Assembly: GCA_905192935.1 (NCBI GenBank)
Contig: CAJJMX010000041.1
Location: forward strand, 1 to 11,348
Direction of reading: 5' to 3'
DNA: 11,348 bases
DNA from: an uncultured Mailhella sp.
GTDB taxonomy: Bacteria; Desulfobacterota; Desulfovibrionia; Desulfovibrionales; Desulfovibrionaceae
In this document: positions 5,893-11,348 of the stretch, piece after piece
How the letters are laid out: each line of letters opens with the position of its first letter
How positions within the stretch are numbered: position 1 is the first letter of the stretch
Translations under genes and position numbers: made by a program
The notes under the pieces: model-generated
The model's database searches: none
Told to the model about the DNA's origin: nothing
Seen by the model: the letters and a program-made list of their open reading frames with translations, nothing else

Positions 5893-7863
5893 TCATGCAG
5901 CGGGGGCTGATTTTTCCTTGGATTCGGAAGACGGGGACTTTCTGCCCCGCAGATAGAAGATGACGACCACGCAGATGGAAATGGGAACCAGCACGTAGTT
6001 GAACTCTGTGGGGAAAGGCACCACGAACAGACCGCCGAGCACGGCAAACACGACGCGCATGAACTTGTTTACCGGGGCGAACATGATGCCCGTGAACGCG
6101 CTGGAAAGCAGCATGAGGCTGACGAAGATGCCCACGAAGTCGAAGGCGATGTTGAAGGCGCTTCCGACCCAGAGGATGCCGGGATTGGTCACGAAGAACC
6201 AGGGCAGGAAGAAGGCGGAAATGCCGAGGCGTGTGGCCAGAAGTCCCGTGCGCGTGGCGTCGGCGTCGGCGATGGCGGCGGCCACGAAGGCCGCAATGGC
6301 CACGGGCGGGGTGATGAAGGAAAGCGTTCCGTAGTAGAACAGGAACATGTGGGCGGCAATGGGCAGCACGCCTGCGGCTATGAGGGCGGGAACCAGCAGA
6401 GCCACGGCGAGCAGGTAGCAGGCCAGGGCCGTCATGCCCATGCCCATGATGAAGATGGCAATGGCCGTCATGGCAAGAAGCATGAAGCGGCTGTTGCCGG
6501 CGATGTCGGCAAGTTCGCCGGCCAGACCGTTGCCCAGACCGGAAATATTCAGGGCGCCGACCAGGATGCCGATGCCGGTGCACAGCGGGATGACCATGAT
6601 CATGCCGGCGGCAGTGTCGTCAAGAATTTCCCGGATGCGCTTCGGCGTGAGCCGGGTACGCTCGGAAAAGAAGCTGCAGATGATGAGCGCTATGATGGTA
6701 TAGAGAATGCTGGTCTGTGCGGAGTACTTGAGCACGCCAAGCGTGAAGATCAGCACGCCCAGGGGCACAAGATAGTACCAGCCGCGCTTGAGGACGCTCC
6801 AGGCCTGGGGAAGCTTGTCCTCCGGCAGACCGTGAAAGCCGTTGCGTATGGCTTCGGAGTCGATCTGGAAAAGAAGAATGCCGTAATAGACCACCACGGG
6901 CAGGAAGGCCGAGGCGCATACCGTCCAGTAGTTCACGCCGAGAGCGTCGGCAATAAGGAAGGATACCGACCCCATGATGGGGGGCGTGAAGGGACCGCCC
7001 GTGCTGGCGACGGCTTCCACGGCGCCTGCGAGTTCTGGCTTGAAGCCGTTCTGCTTCATCATGGGAATGGTGATCTGACCGGTCGTGGCCACGTTGGCCG
7101 CAGGAGAACCGGAAAGAGAGCCGAACAGCATGGAAGAGAACACGGCCGTCTTTGCGGGACCTCCGCGATACTTGCCCATGCAGGCAAGAGCCAGATCGCC
7201 GAAGAAGTCGTCGGCACCGCAGATGCGGAGCACGGAGCCGAAAAGGATGAATCCGGGCACCACGCTGGTCACCGTACCGAGTATGGAACCCCACATGCCT
7301 TCGCCGCTCAGGTACATCCAGGCCACGGCCCGGGGATAGCTGTAGCCTGAGCTCATCATGAATCCGGGAAAATAGTCGCTGTACACAAAGTAGAAGAAGG
7401 AAGCGACGATGAGTCCCACCGGGATCCATCCGGCCACGCGCCGCGCGGTTTCAAGGATGGCAAGACCGAAGGCGAAGCCGAGGCACATCTGCGTCACGGT
7501 GGCGTCCTTCCATTCATAGACCAGCGTGGAAGCGTTGAGCGCGATGTATCCTGCGCCTATGGCCGCCATGAGCACCAGAAGGATGTCGATGAGAGAAAGA
7601 TCTCCCAGCTCCTTGCCCTTCTTCCACGGTACGATGAGAAGGGCGAGGCAGGTTATGGCGCCGGAACAGATGGCCCTGTGCGTGATGGGAAAGATGACGA
7701 TGCCGAGATAAAAGAACACATTGAACAGGGACAGGATGATGTATATCGTCCATGCCACGCCTATGACGCCTGCGAGCTTGAAACGAAGGTTGCGCTCGTT
7801 CCAGGGAATCGCCGCGGAATACTTTTTCCTGGTTGTACCGGACTTTACGATTTCCTTTGTCAT
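5893..7863 (-). CDS. Fused TRAP transporter permease (DctQM type, 4TM plus 12TM)
   Basis: The 656-residue integral membrane protein combines the small DctQ-like subunit (about residues 28-160) with the large DctM-like subunit (about 180-640), the arrangement usually found with TAXI binding proteins. The TRAP signature is clear at about 248-306: GSLSGSPAANVATTGQITIP, then PELAGAVEAVASTGGPFTPP and IMGSVSFLIADALG. It uses an ion gradient, usually sodium, rather than ATP to move the solute released by the TAXI protein. The C-terminus is a short charged tail. It is the first gene of the operon; AAGGAGGA lies 7 nt before the ATG, an excellent ribosome site. No frameshift or missing segment is seen. 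Confidence 0.95.
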   Translation of the reverse strand: MTKEIVKSGTTRKKYSAAIPWNERNLRFKLAGVIGVAWTIYIILSLFNVFFYLGIVIFPITHRAICSGAITCLALLIVPWKKGKELGDLSLIDILLVLMAAIGAGYIALNASTLVYEWKDATVTQMCLGFAFGLAILETARRVAGWIPVGLIVASFFYFVYSDYFPGFMMSSGYSYPRAVAWMYLSGEGMWGSILGTVTSVVPGFILFGSVLRICGADDFFGDLALACMGKYRGGPAKTAVFSSMLFGSLSGSPAANVATTGQITIPMMKQNGFKPELAGAVEAVASTGGPFTPPIMGSVSFLIADALGVNYWTVCASAFLPVVVYYGILLFQIDSEAIRNGFHGLPEDKLPQAWSVLKRGWYYLVPLGVLIFTLGVLKYSAQTSILYTIIALIICSFFSERTRLTPKRIREILDDTAAGMIMVIPLCTGIGILVGALNISGLGNGLAGELADIAGNSRFMLLAMTAIAIFIMGMGMTALACYLLAVALLVPALIAAGVLPIAAHMFLFYYGTLSFITPPVAIAAFVAAAIADADATRTGLLATRLGISAFFLPWFFVTNPGILWVGSAFNIAFDFVGIFVSLMLLSSAFTGIMFAPVNKFMRVVFAVLGGLFVVPFPTEFNYVLVPISICVVVIFYLRGRKSPSSESKEKSAPAA

Positions 7864-7869
7864 GGCTTG

Positions 7870-7925
7870 CTCCTCCTTGTGTGAATAAAAACACAGCTAT
7901 AACATCTTGTAAAATCGAAAAAAAA
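7870..7925 (-). promoter_or_regulatory. Probable promoter and ribosome site of the TRAP operon
   Basis: On the minus strand, TG-T-TATAGC gives an extended -10 element (TATAGC is the complement of 7896-7901). The hexamer 17 bp upstream is only T-rich, a poor -35 as expected for an activator-dependent promoter. Transcription would start near 7889, placing the LysR-type box about 50 bp upstream. AAGGAGGA (complement of 7871-7878) is the ribosome site. The assignment rests on sequence pattern only. Confidence 0.45.
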
Positions 7926-7933
7926 TAAGTATC

Positions 7934-7950
7934 GTTCTAAAAATTAGAAC
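7934..7950. promoter_or_regulatory. LysR-type T-N11-A operator in the divergent intergenic region
   Basis: GTTCTAA-AAA-TTAGAAC is a perfect 7-bp inverted repeat with a 3-bp spacer. It contains the T-N11-A core (T7936 and A7948) that LysR-type regulators recognise. It lies between the LysR gene, whose ATG is 26 bp away, and the divergent TRAP operon. Binding here would both activate the operon and repress the regulator's own expression, the classical arrangement for this family. Confidence 0.75.
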
Positions 7951-7975
7951 ATAAGGTTCATGTCGGGGGCATGCC

Positions 7976-8938
7976 ATGATTGAAGAACTGAACGGTGATT
8001 TCATCCAGTGGCTTCGAGGCTTCTACTTCATAGCCAAGACCGGCAGCATACGCCGGGCGTCGGTGCTCATGAACCGCAGCGCGTCCACGCTGAGCTATCA
8101 GCTCAAGTCGCTGGAGTCCGACCTGAATACCGTGCTGTTCGACAGATACAAGAAGGGCATGAATCTCACGCCGGAAGGCAAGAAGCTGCTGGACTGGACG
8201 ATCTCCACCTTTGAAACGCTCAAGTGCCTCCGGTCCGAGGTCGGCAATCTGCAGGGACAGCTGAAGGGTGAGATCACCATCGCCTGCAATCTTCCCATTG
8301 CCCGCAAGATTGTCGACTGCGTGGCGGCATTCCGCATGGAGCATCCCGAGGTGAATATTCTCATACGGCGCGCCATGCCCTATGAGGTCGTCGACGATGT
8401 GGAGTCTTCGAGAGTGGACTTCGGTTTCACGGGACTGACGGCTCTGCCTGAACTCTGTGAATTTGAAGAGCTTTTTCTTTCAAGGCCGCTTCTTGTCGCC
8501 CGCAGGGACAACGACTACGGCCTTCCCGAGAAGCCCGGACTCAAGGATCTGGAACGCCTGCCCTTCGTGTCGTTTCTTTCGGAACAGATGGATGACAAGG
8601 GAGATCCCTATTTCGGATCCAACGCCGTAACGGAACCGTACATCAAGAAGAACGCCATTTGCGTCAACAGCAACTTCCTCATGCTGCAGTATGTGCTCCG
8701 CGGCGTGGGCGTGGCCATCATGGATGAGATGAGCATCACGTCAAGCTCGTTCAACATCAAGCCGAGTCCCTTCAAGCTTTACTCTCTGGAGGCCTTTCTG
8801 CCCGTGGTCCACTACGGTCTTCTGATACGCAGGCACAAGCATCTGACTCCGCAGGCCGCGGCACTCATAAGGATTCTTCGGGAGGACTGCGGCCCCGACA
8901 GTGCGGGCAATCCTGCCGATCTGCCTGTGCAGAAGTAG
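7976..8938 (+). CDS. LysR-family transcriptional regulator of the TRAP-flavoprotein operon
   Basis: The 320-residue protein has an N-terminal winged helix-turn-helix (about 10-70: FYFIAKTGSIRRASVLMNRS, then SASTLSYQLKSLESDL and LFDRYKKGMNLTPEGKKLL), typical of LysR regulators. The linker helix runs to about residue 95. A two-lobed effector-binding domain begins LKGEITIACNLPIARKIVD, and RVDFGFTG and VLRGVGVAIMDEM match conserved places in it. The start at 7976 has GGGGG (7965-7969) about 6 nt upstream; an ATG at 7971 is out of frame. It is divergent from the operon and shares a perfect LysR box with it, so it is very likely the operon's regulator, with the imported compound or a product as co-inducer. 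The effector is unknown. Confidence 0.92.
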   Translation: MIEELNGDFIQWLRGFYFIAKTGSIRRASVLMNRSASTLSYQLKSLESDLNTVLFDRYKKGMNLTPEGKKLLDWTISTFETLKCLRSEVGNLQGQLKGEITIACNLPIARKIVDCVAAFRMEHPEVNILIRRAMPYEVVDDVESSRVDFGFTGLTALPELCEFEELFLSRPLLVARRDNDYGLPEKPGLKDLERLPFVSFLSEQMDDKGDPYFGSNAVTEPYIKKNAICVNSNFLMLQYVLRGVGVAIMDEMSITSSSFNIKPSPFKLYSLEAFLPVVHYGLLIRRHKHLTPQAAALIRILREDCGPDSAGNPADLPVQK

Positions 8939-9140
8939 GTTTTCCTGTTCTTTCGGAGCGTGGCCGGGAAGGAAAAGGCGTTTTTCCTCGCAGGATTTTC
9001 TGCCCGCGGTAGTGTCGGGGAAGAGTGGGCAGTGCTGCGGAACATCGGCGTGCGGCCATCGGCCGGGCAGCCTGTGAGATGTCGATGACATGTTCGTCAT
9101 GACGGAAGGTTCATCCTGCCGCCAACTACGGGAAGAGACG
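8939..9140. other. Intergenic stretch after the LysR gene, no gene seen
   Basis: No reading frame here looks like a gene on either strand. A weak AT-rich hairpin, AGGAAAA (8970-8976) with TTTTCCT (8982-8988), could stop transcription of the LysR gene, but it lacks a GC-rich stem and a separate T-run. An ATGAC/GTCAT hairpin also occurs near 9086-9100. Confidence 0.4.
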
Positions 9141-9178
9141 GAAAAGCGCCGCCCGCCTTGACGGCGAAGCGGCGCTTT
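9141..9178 (-). terminator. Long GC-rich hairpin, probable terminator of the QseBC operon
   Basis: AAAGCGCCGC (9143-9152) pairs perfectly with GCGGCGCTTT (9169-9178). Inside it, CGCC (9154-9157) pairs with GGCG (9163-9166), giving a long nearly continuous stem. On the minus strand it ends in CTTTTCC, a short U-tract. It lies about 65 bp beyond the kinase stop codon. On the + strand the tract is only TTT, so some termination of LysR transcripts is possible too. Confidence 0.55.
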
Positions 9179-9182
9179 CGGA

Positions 9183-9199
9183 CCGGCAAAACTTGCCGG
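9183..9199. repeat. Hairpin CCGGCAA/TTGCCGG
   Basis: A perfect 7-bp inverted repeat with a 3-nt loop, with no T-run beside it on either strand. It is the middle one of three consecutive hairpins between the LysR and kinase genes. Confidence 0.6.
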
Positions 9200-9206
9200 A
9201 ATCTCT

Positions 9207-9235
9207 GCTCCGCACGGATGACATACGTGCGGAGC
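9207..9235. repeat. Hairpin GCTCCGCACG/CGTGCGGAGC next to the kinase stop
   Basis: A perfect 10-bp inverted repeat (9207-9216 with 9226-9235) with a 9-nt loop, starting 8 bp after the kinase stop codon. No U-tract follows, so it may protect the 3' end of the mRNA or assist the terminator hairpin further on. Confidence 0.6.
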
Positions 9236-9243
9236 CCGGTTCG

Positions 9244-10794
9244 TTACCAGCTGAGCGTGACTTTAAAAGAACATTCGGAAAAATCCGGGTCGTTCTTTTC
9301 CATGCCGAGGCTCAGGTGGAAGCCGTGAATGGCGACAATGCGTCTGACAATGGATATGCCGAGTCCGCTGCCTGTCTTTTCCTGTCCGGGAGGACGGAAA
9401 AAGCGCTCTCCCAGTCTGCGCACGCTTTCCTCCGGCAGACAGGCGCAGTCGTTCTGTACGGTGAGGCGGCGCTGTTCCAGCGTCACCCGTATGAGGCCGC
9501 CTTCCGTGGTGTAGGCCGTGGCGTTTTCGAGCAGATTGCGCAAGAGCATGGCAAGCAGAGCCGGGTTGCCTTCCACCGAGGCGCTGAGTGAGGATATCCT
9601 GGATTCGAGACGGATGTTTGCCTGCTCCAGTCTCGGACTGTAGGACGGCAGGGCCTGTGCCAGAAGCTCGTTCCAGCTGACCATGGAAAGGGACAGTCCT
9701 TCGGGGAAAGCGGTCCTGCCGGAACTTTGCGAGGATTCAAGGCGGGAGAGCGCCAGCAGCTGATCGATGAGCCGCGAGCAGCGGTCTATGCCCTGGCGGA
9801 GAAAGGAGAGGGCCTCATTCCTTGTTTCAGCGGGCATGCCGGGCTGAGCCGCCACCTGCGCCTGAATGCGCAGTCCGGCAAGAGGCGTGCGCAGCTCGTG
9901 CGCTGCGTCGGAAATGAAGGATCTTTCCCGTGTCAGCATTTCTCCGGTACGGGAAAAGAACCCGTTCAGGGACTGCGCCATGGGCATGACCTCGGAGGGC
10001 AGTTTTTGGAGATTCAGCGGCGTGTCGTCTTCCGGCTCGCGGGACTGAAGATCGGCAGCCATGGAGCGCAGGGGCGCCAGCTCCCGCGTAAGCAGAAGGA
10101 ACAGGCCTCCGAGCAGCACGGGCAGCAGGATGAGCCAGGGAAGCATCTGACCGCCCAGCATTTCCAGCGCCATGTCGCTGCGGTACTCCAGCTCCTGCCC
10201 CACGGCGATGACATGGTTCCCGTCTCTGGAGTTCATCCACAGGATACGCCACACATCGTCGTCGTTGCGCAACGGCTCGTCGATGAAGCCGCGTCTTGAA
10301 GGCTCGAAGGGAAAGCGGCCTCCCTTTTTGCCGTCGGCCAGCAGGCGTCGACCGTCCGGCGAGAACACGGCAAAGGCTATGGCGTCGTCTTCCTGCTGAC
10401 CGAAGCCGCGTTTTTTGACACCGGGCATCATTTCCCCGAGTTTGGGAAGCTTCTTCGGCGCGTGCGAAAGATCAGCCACGGCCAGCGTCTTGGCCACGAC
10501 CATCTGCTGGGAGTCAAAGAATTCGTTGATGTAGCTTCTGCACGTGTGCCAGGTGAACAGCGCAGCGGCAAGCCATGCCGCAAGCATGAAAAGAGAGAAG
10601 AACAGACTCAGTCTGAGTCTGAGGCTTCTGCGGCTGGCAGGCCTGGCGAGAAGGTGGTTCCACAGGCGTCCGACATGTGTCCGAACATGAAAAAACAGGC
10701 CGGAAAGCGTTTCTGCCGACGCCGCTGCGGCGTGACGGCAGGCTTGTCCGGCCCTCCTGAACCATGTGCCCGACCGGGCAGGGTGAGGCTTCAT
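9244..10794 (-). CDS. qseC: QseC-like sensor histidine kinase with N-terminal extension
   Basis: This 516-residue kinase follows E. coli QseC closely. TM1 spans about 63-83. The periplasmic 2CSK-type sensor (84-216) includes EDDAIAFAVFSPDGRRLLADG and VGQELEYRSDMALEML. TM2 spans about 217-236, and a HAMP-like segment holds TRELAPLRSMAADL. The H-box is SFISDAAHELRTPLAGL with H299, the N-box is LLRNLLENATAY with N424, and the G2 box is TGSGLGISIVRRI. The G1 box is unusual: VQNDCACLP (446-454) stands where QseC has VRDNGPGV, so the usual Asp and both Gly are replaced. About 50 basic, Ala-rich residues precede the part that matches QseC. I find no in-frame ATG, GTG or TTG between M1 and M70, so the extension seems real. 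The start overlaps the regulator's stop as ATGA. Ligands named for E. coli QseC should not be assumed here. Confidence 0.9.
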   Translation of the reverse strand: MKPHPARSGTWFRRAGQACRHAAAASAETLSGLFFHVRTHVGRLWNHLLARPASRRSLRLRLSLFFSLFMLAAWLAAALFTWHTCRSYINEFFDSQQMVVAKTLAVADLSHAPKKLPKLGEMMPGVKKRGFGQQEDDAIAFAVFSPDGRRLLADGKKGGRFPFEPSRRGFIDEPLRNDDDVWRILWMNSRDGNHVIAVGQELEYRSDMALEMLGGQMLPWLILLPVLLGGLFLLLTRELAPLRSMAADLQSREPEDDTPLNLQKLPSEVMPMAQSLNGFFSRTGEMLTRERSFISDAAHELRTPLAGLRIQAQVAAQPGMPAETRNEALSFLRQGIDRCSRLIDQLLALSRLESSQSSGRTAFPEGLSLSMVSWNELLAQALPSYSPRLEQANIRLESRISSLSASVEGNPALLAMLLRNLLENATAYTTEGGLIRVTLEQRRLTVQNDCACLPEESVRRLGERFFRPPGQEKTGSGLGISIVRRIVAIHGFHLSLGMEKNDPDFSECSFKVTLSW

Positions 10795-11348
10795 GAGGCG
10801 TCTCCCAGAGTGTAGCCTACGGAGTGCACGGTCTTTATGAATCCGGACCCCAGTTTGCGTCGTATGCGGTGCACGAGCACTTCCACGGAATTGCTGCTGA
10901 CTTCCTCTCCCCAGGGATAGAGCTTTTCCTCAATGGCGCTGCGGGAAAGGACGCTCTGTCTGTTCAGAAGCAGCAGCTCCACGAGCATGACTTCCTTCTG
11001 CCCCAGTGTCACGGGCTGCCCGTTCAGGGATACCGTGCGTGTCTGAGGATCGAAGCTGACGGGGCCGTGCGCAAGCTGATGAGAAGTGACGCCGTGCCTG
11101 CGGCGCACGAGGGCGCGCAGTCTTGCCGCCACTTCATCGAGATCGAAGGGTTTTCCGAGGTAGTCGTCGGCGCCGAGATTGAGACCTTCCACGCGCTGGC
11201 TGATGGCGTCGCGTGCCGTAAGAATGAGCACGGGGATGTCCTGACCGTCGGCTCTCCAGTGTTTCAGGATGTCGAGACCGTCCATGCCGGGAAGACCCAG
11301 ATCGAGAACGGCGGCGTCATACGTGGCCGAGGCAAGAGCCTTCATGCC
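10791..11348 (-). CDS. qseB: QseB-like OmpR-family response regulator (5' end outside window)
   Basis: The gene runs off the right edge; about 186 C-terminal codons are visible. The receiver keeps its key residues: the phosphorylated aspartate in AVLDLGLPGMDG, threonine in LILTARD, and lysine in YLGKPFD. A winged helix follows, with NSVEVLVHRIRRKLG and IKTVHSVGYTL as recognition helix and wing. This is the QseB/PmrA type. Unlike the orphan regulator at the left end, its receiver looks fully functional. Its TGA overlaps the ATG of the kinase by 4 bp, so the two proteins are made together as a cognate pair. The promoter and first residues lie beyond the window. Confidence 0.9.
   Translation of the reverse strand, partial: GMKALASATYDAAVLDLGLPGMDGLDILKHWRADGQDIPVLILTARDAISQRVEGLNLGADDYLGKPFDLDEVAARLRALVRRRHGVTSHQLAHGPVSFDPQTRTVSLNGQPVTLGQKEVMLVELLLLNRQSVLSRSAIEEKLYPWGEEVSSNSVEVLVHRIRRKLGSGFIKTVHSVGYTLGDAS

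Noticed and set aside
6349..7350. 333-codon open frame on the + strand opposite the TRAP permease
   Set aside because: It is antisense to a permease with clear TRAP signatures. It is His/Gly-rich and shows no family features.
8741..9100. Minus-strand frame of 119 codons over the 3' end of the LysR gene
   Set aside because: Most of it is antisense to the LysR coding region, and the rest shows no domain or ribosome site.
10604..10620. Perfect 8-1-8 inverted repeat AGACTCAG-T-CTGAGTCT
   Set aside because: It lies inside the kinase gene and encodes the SLRLRLSL segment at the start of TM1, so repeated Leu/Arg/Ser codons explain it better than an operator.
1..11348. CRISPR arrays, tRNA or rRNA genes, insertion sequences, phage genes
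   Set aside because: No regularly spaced repeats, tRNA-like cloverleaf, rRNA segments, transposase or integrase were seen on either strand.

Overview
The window looks like chromosomal DNA of an anaerobic, sulfate- or sulfonate-reducing member of the Desulfovibrionaceae, in the Desulfovibrio/Bilophila/Mailhella range. This is inferred from a porin of the Desulfovibrio homotrimeric type, a TAXI-type TRAP transporter, and an AprA-like flavoprotein paired with a small ferredoxin. Coding DNA is moderately GC-rich, while part of the intergenic space is strikingly AT-rich. The genus is a guess.

Left part (1-1535): a stand-alone OmpR-family response regulator on the + strand (209-919) with a degenerate receiver domain and no kinase beside it. 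It is followed by about 600 bp without a recognised gene. The first half of that gap (about 920-1190) is very AT-rich and carries TATATGAT repeats. The second half is GC-rich and holds a short tandem repeat, a possible 30-codon reading frame and two minus-strand intrinsic terminators.

Centre (1457-7863, minus strand): a compact five-gene operon. In order of transcription it encodes a fused TRAP permease (DctQM type), a TAXI periplasmic binding protein, a cytoplasmic AprA/FrdA-like FAD enzyme, a 78-residue ferredoxin, and an outer-membrane porin. A strong terminator follows. Four of the starts show clear Shine-Dalgarno sequences, and two of these overlap the end of the preceding gene. Together the genes describe a route for one organic substrate: across the outer membrane (porin), capture in the periplasm (TAXI), uptake (TRAP), then two-electron redox chemistry in the cytoplasm (flavoprotein plus ferredoxin). 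The substrate cannot be read from the sequence. A divergent LysR-type regulator (7976-8938, +) shares a 112-bp intergenic region with the operon. That region holds a perfect 7-3-7 inverted repeat fitting the LysR T-N11-A box, so the operon is probably inducible by its substrate or a metabolite of it.

Right part (8939-11348): a roughly 300-bp non-coding stretch with three consecutive hairpins, then a QseBC-like two-component system on the minus strand. The response regulator gene runs off the window and overlaps the kinase gene by ATGA. The kinase matches E. coli QseC closely over most of its length, but it has an N-terminal extension of about 50 residues and a non-canonical G1 box in its ATP-binding domain.

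The best candidate for an undescribed system is the TRAP-flavoprotein-ferredoxin-porin operon with its LysR regulator. The ferredoxin lacks one cysteine of its second cluster motif, and the flavoprotein lacks the HxTMGG histidine of fumarate reductases.
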